Source: Hondaea fermentalgiana
Taxonomy: Eukaryota > Sar > Bigyra > Thraustochytrida > Thraustochytriidae
Reading direction: 5' to 3'
NCBI GenBank assembly: GCA_014084085.1
Contig: NPFB01000106.1
Span: 1 to 51,759 of the forward strand
DNA: 51,759 nucleotides
The position numbers and the translations under genes were made by a program. Below the pieces are notes generated by a model that saw only the letters and a program-made list of their open reading frames with translations, was not told the DNA's origin and did no database searches. Of the stretch, positions 28,536 through 37,723 are shown in pieces. Numbering within the stretch: the stretch's first letter is position 1; the number at the start of each line of letters is the position of its first letter.

Positions 28536-28647
28536 GACTCCTCTCTTCTCCGCTTGTAGACGCTCCTTACTGGCAAGGATTGCGAGTGAATGCAACGTAG
28601 CAGAAGTTCCTTGACTTCTCTCTTCTCCGCTTGTTGACGCTCGTCAC
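28536..28647 (+). repeat. 35-base direct repeat, 77 bases apart
   Basis: Copies at 28536-28570 and 28613-28647 differ at four positions. The shared core is CTCTCTTCTCCGCTTGT. Confidence 0.85.
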
Positions 28648-29020
28648 ACTCGCAGGGCCCGTAACATCGATTTCATCGAGAGGGACACGGTGCTCGCAAT
28701 GTGACTGGCTCGCACGACGTCACGATGCCCCTTGCCGCCGACGCCTACGCACCGGCGGTCTCGGTCTGCGACACCTTGCGGCGGCGTCCACCGCCCGAGA
28801 TCCTGGCCAGCCTTCTTGTCCCTGCTTCTTCAGCGTCTCAAAGTGTGCCAGATCGCGCACGGCTCGCCTGTGACCGGGGACATTCACGTGACTAACTGCA
28901 TCCACTCTGTACCTCGCACGCGCACTTCTACGCTGCGCGCGATGACTACCCGCTCGTCTCCATGCAGCTGCAGCTGCAGCAGCTGAGCTGGAGCAGCTGA
29001 GCTGGCAGTGCAGGCAGCAG

Positions 29021-29048
29021 GCAAGGCAAGGCAAGGCAAGGCAAGGCA
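29021..29048 (+). repeat. GGCAA pentanucleotide repeat
   Basis: About five uninterrupted GGCAA units in the GC-rich region upstream of the START-domain gene. The same unit recurs at 37309-37340 and, degenerate, at 4251-4372. Confidence 0.9.
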
Positions 29049-30251
29049 GGCTCCTCCCGGTCGTTAGGAGCAGCATTGTACCAGGTGTATCGAAGCTGGT
29101 CTGCCGCACTCACTCACTGTGCACGCTCCGGCTCTGGGCGGCCATCGCGGCCACCCCGCCCGCCAGGACGGACGCGCGAGTGCTGCGTGTGCGCTGCCCT
29201 GCCCTGCGCGGGGGCCTGCGGCCGCAGCGCCGCCACGTCGAGCTTCGATTCCAGGCCGCCTCGAGGCGCTGGCGCGAGAAGTCCTCGCGAGAAGGAAGGC
29301 CTCGTTCCTGGGCTCGAGAAATGTAGCGTGAGAGCGCGAGACGTTCACGAGGTGGCTCGAGACAGCATTTGCAGCTTGTCATGCGCGAGGACATCGTCTC
29401 GAGCTCGAGCTGCTGCGCGAGGAGCTCGACGGCCGGGCGGTGGACGTGCACCTGCACGCATGGACGCACGTGGACGCGCGGAGGAGGAGGCAGGGAGGGA
29501 TGGACGGATGGATGGCTGCGCGAGGAAGGGAGGGCCAAGGCGAGCAGGGCCGCCGCGGCCGCGCAGTGAGTGGACTGGCGCCGCGCGATCGAGCCGAGCA
29601 CAGCGCAGCCCTCGAAGCGGAGAGAGACTTCATGTCGTATGCGCGCAGTTATTAGGACGCGGGAGAGAGATGCGGACACGGAGACAGAGACTCACTGGCA
29701 AGCCGAGATCTTCTTTCCTCCACTGGCCATGGTGGTGTGGCTGGCAGGCAGTTCGTTGGTCGCTGTTTCGCCTAGGAAGCGGCTAGCCCACTCCCAGCCG
29801 AGGCGCAAAAATCGCCTCGGCGGCCCTTTTGCTCCGCTCCGGCTCTGCTCCGCTCTGCGCCGCTCTGCTCTGCTCCGCTCCGCGCACAGCCCGCGCCCAC
29901 GGCGAGCTCGCGCGGCGCCGCTCCAGCGCTGTCCGGCGTGCACCTGGCCGCGCGGCGGGGCAAGCTAGACCTAGGCGAGGGCGCGGCGCCCGCAACTGCA
30001 AGGGGCGACCAGCACGTGCACGGGTGGGTGTGCGACATAGGCCTAGTGAGTGAGTGACAACAGCACTGTTAGTACCATACTTTTACTGCGCGCTTCTTTC
30101 TTGCTTTCTTTCTTTCTGTCCTTGCTTGTGGTTTTTCCGCGGCCACGACTACATTTGGGAGGACAGAGGCGCGGCATTCCGCCTTCGCAGCGCGCACGCG
30201 GGGCTCGGGCGCCGCGCAGGCACGCAGGCTCGCACGCGGCGGCAGGGCAGG

Positions 30252-30306
30252 GCAGGCTAGGAGCAGCGAAGAGCAGAGCAGAGCAGCGAAGAGCAGAGCA
30301 GAGCAG
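30252..30306 (+). repeat. AGAGCAG repeat in the leader of the START gene
   Basis: Repeated GAGCAGCGAAGAGCAGAGCA units end about 25 bases before the start codon at 30333. The tract contains no T. Confidence 0.9.
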
Positions 30307-30332
30307 AACTCGGGGGTGAAGAGGAGGGAAAC

Positions 30333-32633
30333 ATGGGCTGCGCCGGCAGCAAAGAAGAGGTGGACGACGAGGCGTTCCTGGACTACTTTGTCTCGCTCGC
30401 GAACGAGGAGTATGGGTGGGACGAGAAGATCCGCGACCAGGATGGTCCGCGAGGAACCAAGGTCGGCTCGAGGGAAAGCGAACAAGGGGATGTGCAGTAC
30501 TGGCGCGGCATCGCCACCTTTCGTGGACCCATGGACACCGTCGCTTGGTTCCTCCGCAACCAGACCGAGTTCAACGCGCTGGCATCCACAATCGACCCCG
30601 AAGTCCTTGGCAAAGAACTCGCCAGCATGCACAAGCTCGATCGCATTGAGATCCTCAAAATGACCTCCGCCAACACGGCTCATCTCCGCTTCACCATGCA
30701 GTTTCCGAGCCCGCTGCCTCCGCGCGAGTTTCTCATGGTCGAACGCACGACGCAACTCCCCGACGGGTCCCTCGTCGTCGTCTGCCGAAGCGAGGTCTCC
30801 GCACAGACAAGAAAGAGCCGCACCATGAGCTCCAAGTACCAGCTTTCGACCTTTAGCTTGGATAGCGGCGAAGAGGACACGACCCCCTCGAGACCTGCAT
30901 CACGACCTCTCTCGGCATCTCTGGCGGCGCTGCTGCGCGCCGCGAGCGGGTCGGCCAACGGCGGCTCGAGCTCGCCCAGAAGCACGCTCGCTGCCCTTTC
31001 TGGCGGGCCCCAAGCCGTCCCGACGGTCAAGGGCCAAGCTCATTTTGTTGGATATCTGCTTAAACCCGTGCGCGATCGGCAATTCACGCAGGTCACCTAT
31101 TTGGCTGCTCTCGACCCAAAGCTTGGCGCCAGCGATTACGAGTCTCTCGGCATGTTTGATTCGCTTCTCGCACCGCAAGTGACTCCGCGAGCGCTCACAT
31201 TGCCAACGAATGAAGCAAGCGAGGAAGAAGAGGAAGATGATGAAGAGGCCGAAGATGTCGCCTATGGCGGTCCCGCGGCCCCTTCCGTCGTCTCGAGCGT
31301 GCGCGCCCGTGCAAACGACCGCGTTCTTGACGTCCAAACCAAGCTCGACATGACGCTGGGGAGCGGTCGCGTGCTGGCCCAGGTCGAAAGCGCCCGTCGG
31401 TACTTTGAGGATCCCAAGACGATCTGGGCGGAACAGCTCTACCGACTGTTGTCGGCGCAGATTGGCGAGTTCGGTTTCGAGCCCGTCGAGGCCGCCCAGT
31501 TTGGCGAAGAGCGCCTGCAAACCGGAACGCATGTGAAAAGCCGCACCATGGGCCACGGCATTATCAAAATGTTCGATCTCATGGGTAGAGTTCATGTGCA
31601 GTTTGACAGCGGCGAGGAGCACATTTTCATGCCCGACGAAGTCTCCACCGAGCTCAAGGCGGCCATCGAGGCTGGCACGCGCGTTCGCCACCAGCAACGA
31701 GGCTTGGGCACGGTGAAACGCTTTGATGACGAGGAGGGCACGATCCACGTGCGTTTCGACGACGGCGAGTATCATCGTTACAACGCAGCCTCATGGAAAG
31801 AAAAGTTCACCGTCGTGAACCAAGACCGCGCGTACGCCAATGTCAACCTTTCCAAGTGCCCGCAAGTCAACATGGAGGGCATCACCAAGGGTTCAAATCT
31901 GCATTTCCATGCTGGTGTCACTGCGCCGGGCATTATGCGCAAGCGCGGAACGCTCGTCGGGCTCTCCAACGGCAGCGGTAAGAGCTCCAACAATGACCCC
32001 ATTGACGCAGAAGCCCTCCGCATTTCCTTTGTCATTTCAGGTCGCTCGCAAGAGATCCTCGACTACATTCTCGACTACGCCGAAGATGAAAAGGCCGGTC
32101 GTCTCGTGGAGGAGCACGTTGTGCAGGAACACTCTGCGCGCCACCGCACAGTGTACCAGCGCGTGCACTACCCTCAGGGTCTTAACGATCGCGACTTTGT
32201 TTTCGACACCTTTTGGCAGGAAGTTGACGACAAGACCTTTTTGGTTGTGCAAAAGTCTACCGAGGCGGCCGATGTTCCTGAGGTCCGCAACGTCGTTCGC
32301 GCCAACATCGTCATTCGTGGCTTTTTGCTCGAGCCGCTGTACGAGTCCGGCTCAGCTGATGGTCCGGGGCTCATGACGCGGGTGACGTATTTGACTTGCG
32401 TTGAGCCCGGCGGACTTGTTCCGCCCAAGGTCGTGGCCATTCAGAACCGTACCGAGCTCCTTGGTGTGCTTACTGACATGCGCTCTCATTTTTATCGTTG
32501 CGACAACAAGTCTGCGGTCACCGTCAGTCTTTCTGAGGGCTCCACGCAGCGAGCCAAAGGCGAAGTCAAGGCCAAGCTGAAGCGCCGCTCGCTGCGTCGC
32601 AGGTCTGTCAAAGAAGTCTTGCCTGGCTTGTAA
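30333..32633 (+). CDS. Dual START-domain protein with central SH3-like repeats
   Basis: 766 residues. The N-terminus MGCAGSKEE is a classic site for N-myristoylation at Gly2 with palmitoylation at Cys3, so the protein is probably membrane-anchored. The first START-like domain spans about residues 15-300 (YWRGIATFRGPMDTVAWFL, LRFTMQFPSPLPPREFLMVE, VGYLLKPVRDRQFTQVTYLA) and is split by a Ser-rich insert. The middle (about 395-490) has two related small beta units, THVKSRTMGHGIIKMFD with VHVQFDSGEEHIF and TRVRHQQRGLGTVKRFD with IHVRFDDGEYHRY. Each resembles a Tudor/KOW-like barrel. A second START-like domain covers about 555-730 (TVYQRVHYPQGLNDRDFVFDTFW). The tail is Lys/Arg-rich. START domains bind lipids such as sterols, phospholipids and ceramides, and the ligand here is unknown. 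An acidic Glu/Asp run lies near residue 295. Confidence 0.8.
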   Translation: MGCAGSKEEVDDEAFLDYFVSLANEEYGWDEKIRDQDGPRGTKVGSRESEQGDVQYWRGIATFRGPMDTVAWFLRNQTEFNALASTIDPEVLGKELASMHKLDRIEILKMTSANTAHLRFTMQFPSPLPPREFLMVERTTQLPDGSLVVVCRSEVSAQTRKSRTMSSKYQLSTFSLDSGEEDTTPSRPASRPLSASLAALLRAASGSANGGSSSPRSTLAALSGGPQAVPTVKGQAHFVGYLLKPVRDRQFTQVTYLAALDPKLGASDYESLGMFDSLLAPQVTPRALTLPTNEASEEEEEDDEEAEDVAYGGPAAPSVVSSVRARANDRVLDVQTKLDMTLGSGRVLAQVESARRYFEDPKTIWAEQLYRLLSAQIGEFGFEPVEAAQFGEERLQTGTHVKSRTMGHGIIKMFDLMGRVHVQFDSGEEHIFMPDEVSTELKAAIEAGTRVRHQQRGLGTVKRFDDEEGTIHVRFDDGEYHRYNAASWKEKFTVVNQDRAYANVNLSKCPQVNMEGITKGSNLHFHAGVTAPGIMRKRGTLVGLSNGSGKSSNNDPIDAEALRISFVISGRSQEILDYILDYAEDEKAGRLVEEHVVQEHSARHRTVYQRVHYPQGLNDRDFVFDTFWQEVDDKTFLVVQKSTEAADVPEVRNVVRANIVIRGFLLEPLYESGSADGPGLMTRVTYLTCVEPGGLVPPKVVAIQNRTELLGVLTDMRSHFYRCDNKSAVTVSLSEGSTQRAKGEVKAKLKRRSLRRRSVKEVLPGL

Positions 32634-33354
32634 CATTTTGTCTTGCTTGCGCAAACGCACAAAACACTCTGCGAGCCTGGCTGCGTTGCATCAACCCTTT
32701 TATTCCACTTTTCTATCCCTCTCCTTCCCTTCCCTTCCCTTCCTTCTCCTTTCCTTTCCTTTCGTCTCCTCTCCTTCCCTCGGCTGCTTTTTCTGGCCGT
32801 CTGGCTGGATGCCTGGCTGGCGCGGTCAGAATTTTGAACACTGTTATACGTATACCACTATCATTCATGTTTCACTTTTGATCTCTTGAGGCGCGCGGCG
32901 CCGCGAAAAAGCATTTCGAGGATTTCGACGGTTCGCCGATGTAGTAGTGGGTGTAGTACTACAAGACGTACGAAAAGGGAAAAGAAAGCGACCGAGAGAG
33001 TTAGTTGCGATGTTGAAGATGGACATGCTCTCAAAATCTCTGCTCTCGAAATCCCTGCAAAAGCTTTACACCAGTATACCCTTCGTGCTCCGCGCTTCTG
33101 TTTGTTCGCTCTCATTTGCGAGCAGCGAAGGAGCATGTGCTTTCCAGCTTTGAAAAACAAAAAACAAAAATCATAAAACAAAAAAAAAACAGTTGGCTGC
33201 TTACCTTAGGTCACTGCAGATCGAGAACAGAGACACTCTCCAAGAGCTCGACCGCGCTACCGCAGCAGCGGCGACGCCTCGTGCCTTCGCCGTCGTCAAC
33301 GCTCACAGACCGCTCTCGCCGTTCCCCGCGCGAAGTCAGCACAAGGTCGCCACG
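32634..33354. other. Intergenic: pyrimidine tract then A-rich leader
   Basis: CTTCC/CCTTT repeats at about 32715-32790 lie shortly after the START gene's stop. Around 32945-32970 GTAGTAG and GTAGTACTAC form a small inverted repeat. An A-rich tract at 33150-33190 precedes the leader of the zinc-knuckle gene. Confidence 0.55.
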
Positions 33355-33945
33355 ATGAGCCATAAGCTGGACATGTCGCTTGACCAGCTCGCCGCTCTGA
33401 GCCGCGCCGAGAAGAAGAAGCAGCAGGCCGCGGAGAAGCAGCAGCAGCAGCAAAAGCAGCAGCAGCAGCAGCAAAAGCAGCAGCAGCAGCAAAAGGCCGC
33501 TTCTGGCCCGAGCAGGCGCGCAAGTGGTCGCAAGGAGCGCCGCGAGACCGCGGGCCCCCTCGGCAACAAGCCCTCCAAGCAGCAGACGATCGAGTGCCGC
33601 GGCTGCGGCGGCAACCACAAAAAGGTGGATTGCCCTCACAAGGACAAGGAATGCCGCATCTGCGGCGAGACTGGCCACCTCAAGGCCAAATGTTTTAAAG
33701 CCTGCTATGGCTGCGGCGGCGACCATAAAAAGGTCGACTGCCCGTTCAAGGAGAAGAAGTGCAGCAACTGCTTCCAGGTTGGTCATGCTCGCGCTAAATG
33801 CTTGCAAAGCACAGCTTCGTGCCGCGCTTGCGGATCTCCCAAGCATGCCAAGCAGGATTGCGCCCATCGCGAAAAGGATTGCAACAATTGCGGCCGCGTT
33901 GGCCACATCAAGAGCGCCTGCCTGCAGCCTGTTGCCGCCAACTGA
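33355..33945 (+). CDS. Six-zinc-knuckle protein with UAP56-binding-type motif
   Basis: 196 residues from the Met at 33355 (GCCACGATGAGC). An upstream in-frame Met at 33193 follows an A-rich tract and encodes unlikely sequence. Residues 5-15, LDMSLDQLAAL, match the UAP56-binding motif of export adaptors such as ALYREF (DMSLDDII). A Gln-rich helix (about 23-47) and a basic linker follow. Six CCHC zinc knuckles then run from residue 81. They alternate between a short form C-x2-C-x3-H-x4-C (CGGNHKKVDC, CGGDHKKVDC) and the canonical C-x2-C-x4-H-x4-C (CGETGHLKAKC, CFQVGHARAKC, CGRVGHIKSAC). Such knuckles bind single-stranded RNA or DNA. The combination suggests an mRNA-binding adaptor loaded by the TREX helicase. 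CNBP/Gis2-type translation factors are an alternative, but they lack the N-terminal motif. Confidence 0.8.
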   Translation: MSHKLDMSLDQLAALSRAEKKKQQAAEKQQQQQKQQQQQQKQQQQQKAASGPSRRASGRKERRETAGPLGNKPSKQQTIECRGCGGNHKKVDCPHKDKECRICGETGHLKAKCFKACYGCGGDHKKVDCPFKEKKCSNCFQVGHARAKCLQSTASCRACGSPKHAKQDCAHREKDCNNCGRVGHIKSACLQPVAAN

Positions 33946-34551
33946 TTCGCACTCTATTATGGGTTGACTCCTTCTTTTTCTTCTCCTTTTCACTCATCCA
34001 TCCATCCACTGATTGATTCATTCATTCATTCATTCAGTCATTCAATCATCGACTGGGTCGCGCAAAACGTACAAGGTGCAAGCAAGACCCACGCGCTTCG
34101 AGCGTATATTTGGCGTGGGCGTACATTCGCCTCGAGGATGCGATCCAGCCAAGCAGCAGCAGCATCAGCAGCAACGCTCGCCTCGCCAACTTCTCTTTTC
34201 GTAAAAAGATCTATTAGCCTTCTCCCTCATCATTCTTACGAACAAACGAGCAAACCATTCCAAAACAGTGCAGGCGACAACTTTGACTTTTGGTCCGCAA
34301 ACCTAGCGTATTAGAGGGATGACGACTTCTTGCAAGCGCGACTTTGATTCGCGCAAAGTATATACCTGACACGCATGCTTGAGCCGGTCCTCAGCCACTG
34401 GAACGGTTTGAGCTGCCTTGCGTCCTGCCAAACAAGTTCTGCAATGGGCCAAATTTGTTCCTCTCACAAAGTTAGATATGTTATACTTTACTGATGGATG
34501 GAGCGAGCAAGAGGTTTCTGATTCGATGTCCTCCATTTAGATGTTCTCCAT
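33946..34551. other. Convergent 3' intergenic region
   Basis: This lies between the stop codons of two converging genes. It holds an ATTC tetranucleotide repeat (about 34014-34042) and otherwise AT-rich unique sequence. No gene was recognised. Confidence 0.55.
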
Positions 34552-36660
34552 TTAGATCTGAGAGATTTCATCCCGAGAATTCTCCTCCGGGTTGACAGTC
34601 TCGTTCTTCTGGACCACGGTCTCGGCACTGGCCTCAGCAGGATCGGCGCCGGTGTTCATTCCCTTCTTGGAGCCGCCAGTGAAGGGGCTGAATTTGGCCA
34701 CGAGCGTGATGCTCGCGAGAATAGCAAGCAGCGGAAGCAGCGCAGGCCAGGACTTTTCGTAGTCGACGACACGCATGATGTCACCGTTGGAGCTTGCGAC
34801 AATAGGAATGGCGGAAATAATGCCGAACAGCGAGTCACCTGCAACCAGACCAGCGCAATAAAGGACACCCTCTGAGGCGTTATCGTCCGGGGAAGTGCGC
34901 GCGATGAGGTGCAGCATGCTGCCCATGAAGATGGGCACCAGGTAGGTGCAGGGCAGATAAAAGGCGACGGCAAAGGCGAGCACGGGGAGGCGAAAGTTAA
35001 TGTTGAAGCGCTCGAGCGTCTTGTCGAGGGCAATAATGACAACACCGAGACCAGCACCCACGCCAATGTAGGCCCAGGGGAGCGTGCCGTTGATAATGCC
35101 AACAGGAATGGTCGCAATGATGCTGGCCTGGGGGGCCTCGAGACCAATGCCCAGCGTGTATGCAGAGTCGAGAAGCTCGAGGATGGGAGCAATGACGACA
35201 GAAGTTACAAAGACACCGAGAATCATCGCGAACTCTTGCTTCCACGGCGTGGCACCCAAAAGGTAGCCAGCCTTGAGATCCTGCATGTTATCGCCACTAA
35301 TGGCGCACGCCGAGGCCACAGCGCAGCACATGATCACGGCTGTGGGGGGTCCGATGGGATCGTCCGAGCCCCAGAGGCCGAGGATGAGCGCAGAAATAAC
35401 GAGCGATGAAGAGATCGTGACGCCGGAGACCGGGTTGTTCGAAGATCCGACAAGGCCGGCCATGTATGCGGCGACAGAGGCAAAGAGGAAGGACAAAATG
35501 GCAACCACCACAGCCATGAGCAGGCAGCGTCCCCAGCTGTCGCTAAAGGCGGAGAAAATAATGTAGAGGGGCACGATGGTGCCGCCGATGATCAAAAGGG
35601 TAATCTTGAAGGGGAAGTCCTGGTCCAGACGCGCGGGCAGGTTCGTGCTGCTCTCAACCTGGTTCGCCTCGTTCTGGGTTCCGCGGAGCTGCCGAATGCC
35701 GAACTTGACGCTGGTGATGAGCGCGCTGCGCAGGCTCACCAGACTCCAGAGGCCACCGACAACCATGAGGCCGATACCGGCGTAGCGAGCCTCGCCAAAC
35801 TCGGCGCTTGCCACGTTTGCGCCGTTGAACTCGCCATTGGAGCTCGTGTCCCACTCGGCCTCGCTCCAGCGATCGTTGATGACGGCCGAGATCGGGATCA
35901 TAATGAGGTACTGGCACATGCTGCCAAGGAAGAGGACGGTGCCGACGTTGGGCCCGACAATGTATCCGACACCAAAGAGCGCCGAGGACACGTTGAGGCC
36001 AATGTAGCTCGGGTACATGTTCTTGTACAGCCAGCCGACGCCGAGCGTAGGCGAGTACATGCCGAGAGTCTCGAAGAGCTTGGTGAGCGTGCCGAGGGCG
36101 GTTCCCGCGCCCACAGCGTATACCGCGTTGCCGCCCTTTTCACCAGAGCGCAGCACTTGCGCCGTGGCCACGCCCTCGGGGAACTTGAGAGGCGGTTCGA
36201 TCTCCATCAGGAGCGCGCGCCGCAGAGGGATGCTGTAGGCAATGCCAAGCAGGCCGCCAAAGAGGGTCAAAAAGGTCACGTAGGCGTAGTTGACGCCCAG
36301 GAAAGAGTCCCATCCCTCGACGCCCGCAAAGGTCGGGTTGCCGAGGTCGCGCTCCGTGTTCATGATCACCAGACCGGGCAGCGTGAAGATGGCTGCGGCC
36401 GCGAGCGCCTCGCCTGCGGAGGCGGCAGTCTGCACAATGTTGTTTTCGAGAATGTTCGAGTCCTTGAAGCACTTGAGCGCCGCCATGGACATGACGGACG
36501 CGGGGATCGACGCGCTCACGGTGAGGCCGACCAAGAGGCCCAGGTACACGTTCGCGGCGCCGAGCACCACGGCGAGGACGATGGAAAGCACCACGCCCCG
36601 CACGGTGATCTCGCGGTAGTCATTGTGGGTCACGTAGGGGACGAAGGTATTCGCCGTCAT
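34552..36660 (-). CDS. OPT-family oligopeptide/metal-chelate transporter
   Basis: 702 residues with about 14-16 membrane helices. The first helix region VVLSIVLAVVLGAANVYLGLLVGLTVSASIPAS is the usual OPT beginning. It is followed by NNIVQTAASAGEALAAAAIFTLP, the family's N-x2-Q-T-x2-S-A-G-E signature, and the loop PLRRALLMEIEPPLKFPEGVA. This pattern belongs to the YSL-like/prokaryote-like clade. Members there move metal-nicotianamine or other metal chelates, or peptides, with protons. Later markers are SGVTISSSLVISALILGLWGSDDP and DNMQDLKAGYLLGATPWKQE. The C-terminus is hydrophilic and acidic (EASAETVVQKNETVNPEE). The sense-strand leader is rich in GACAAG units. Substrate cannot be assigned from sequence. 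Confidence 0.92.
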   Translation of the reverse strand: MTANTFVPYVTHNDYREITVRGVVLSIVLAVVLGAANVYLGLLVGLTVSASIPASVMSMAALKCFKDSNILENNIVQTAASAGEALAAAAIFTLPGLVIMNTERDLGNPTFAGVEGWDSFLGVNYAYVTFLTLFGGLLGIAYSIPLRRALLMEIEPPLKFPEGVATAQVLRSGEKGGNAVYAVGAGTALGTLTKLFETLGMYSPTLGVGWLYKNMYPSYIGLNVSSALFGVGYIVGPNVGTVLFLGSMCQYLIMIPISAVINDRWSEAEWDTSSNGEFNGANVASAEFGEARYAGIGLMVVGGLWSLVSLRSALITSVKFGIRQLRGTQNEANQVESSTNLPARLDQDFPFKITLLIIGGTIVPLYIIFSAFSDSWGRCLLMAVVVAILSFLFASVAAYMAGLVGSSNNPVSGVTISSSLVISALILGLWGSDDPIGPPTAVIMCCAVASACAISGDNMQDLKAGYLLGATPWKQEFAMILGVFVTSVVIAPILELLDSAYTLGIGLEAPQASIIATIPVGIINGTLPWAYIGVGAGLGVVIIALDKTLERFNINFRLPVLAFAVAFYLPCTYLVPIFMGSMLHLIARTSPDDNASEGVLYCAGLVAGDSLFGIISAIPIVASSNGDIMRVVDYEKSWPALLPLLAILASITLVAKFSPFTGGSKKGMNTGADPAEASAETVVQKNETVNPEENSRDEISQI

Positions 36661-36664
36661 CTTG

Positions 36665-36735
36665 GTTCGTTCGTCTTATCCCTTGTCTCTTGTCTTATCT
36701 CTTGTCTCTTGTCTTCTATCTTGTCTTGGTCTTCT
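36665..36735 (-). repeat. GACAAG-type repeat in the OPT leader
   Basis: Sense-strand units AGACAAG and AGATAAG repeat about eight times, starting about five bases upstream of the OPT start codon. The tract is purine-rich in the transcript. Confidence 0.88.
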
Positions 36736-37308
36736 TGGGCCGACCTTGATTCGGTCGTGCTTGCCTTCGCAAAGGCTGAATCAGCTTCCCGCCGGGGCTG
36801 GGGTTCGAGATTTGCTCGTCTGAATTCGCCTCCCTTCTCGCTGCCTCCTGCTTGCTGCAGCTGCTGCTGCTGCCGCCTGTGCTGCCCGTGGCAGCTGCAG
36901 CTGCAGCAAGCCGCCGTCAGTCCAGTCACTCGTCGCGCGTGCCATCGTCAGCAGCTCCGGACAGACGGATGGACGGGCGTTGGTCCTCGAGGCCTGGACT
37001 TTTGTTCCGCCGTCCGTCGGCCGCTTCCGAGGCGAGCGTGGCGTGCGTGCATCCGCTCTGCGCCTCTGCGCCAGTGTTGAGACCGCTGCTGCTGCGGCAT
37101 TTCTGCCTGCGACAGCGACAAAGCGACTGCGACTGCGACACACATGCGCATGCACATGCACGGCATCCAGCCTCTGCCGCGAGATCTGCGCGCTGCATGC
37201 TCGACATCGAAGCGAGCGTTGCGGCTCCGCGTCACGTCGCCACCGCCCAGCCCGCGGCGGTCCAGCCGCTGCCGCGCGCCAGCACAGCGCAGCCCAGCAC
37301 AGCGTGCA

Positions 37309-37340
37309 AGGCAAGGCAAGGCAAGGCAAGGCAAGGCAAG
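37309..37340 (+). repeat. GGCAA pentanucleotide repeat
   Basis: About six perfect units, the same unit as at 29021-29048. Confidence 0.93.
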
Positions 37341-37577
37341 GCCGTGCGGCGCAGCGCAGCGCATCGCGGCGCAGGCGGTGGCGAGGCCGTGGCATCTCGC
37401 GGCCCTCGGCACCGTCGAGGCTTGGCTCGGGCCTGGGACGATTCCGATGGACGGACGATGGGACTGTCTTGCCTGACCGAGGATGGAAGCAGGCCCAGCT
37501 CCCGCGTTCCAGGATGCCGGGATGCACGCCGCGCTGACGCTCGCGCGTGCTCCGCCCTCGGCGCTGCGCGGCGCTGC

Positions 37578-37723
37578 GCGGAGACCAGAGCGGAGCAGGG
37601 NNNNNNNNNNNNNNNNNNNNNNNNNNNNNNNNNNNNNNNNNNNNNNNNNNNNNNNNNNNNNNNNNNNNNNNNNNNNNNNNNNNNNNNNNNNNNNNNNNNN
37701 GCGGAGACCAGAGCGGAGCAGGG
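37578..37723. other. Assembly gap of 100 N inside a 23-base direct repeat
   Basis: Positions 37601-37700 are all N, the conventional length for a gap of unknown size. The 23 bases before the gap (37578-37600) are identical to the 23 bases after it (37701-37723). The key words are GCGGAGACC and AGAGCGGAGCAGGG. The two contigs may overlap here, or a tandem array may have collapsed. Confidence 0.95.

Larger units (their letters stand above)
27722..30332. other. Long intergenic region with several repeat families
   Basis: 2.6 kb without a convincing gene. The left kilobase is relatively AT-rich and contains a tandem repeat at 27759-27847 and a 35-base direct repeat at 28536-28570 and 28613-28647. 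From about 28700 the DNA is very GC-rich with CGAGCTCGAG-like and GCTCCGCTCTG repeats. GGCAA units lie at 29021-29048. The GC-rich part probably holds the promoter and leader of the START gene. Many open frames exist on both strands, but none has a recognisable domain. Confidence 0.5.
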
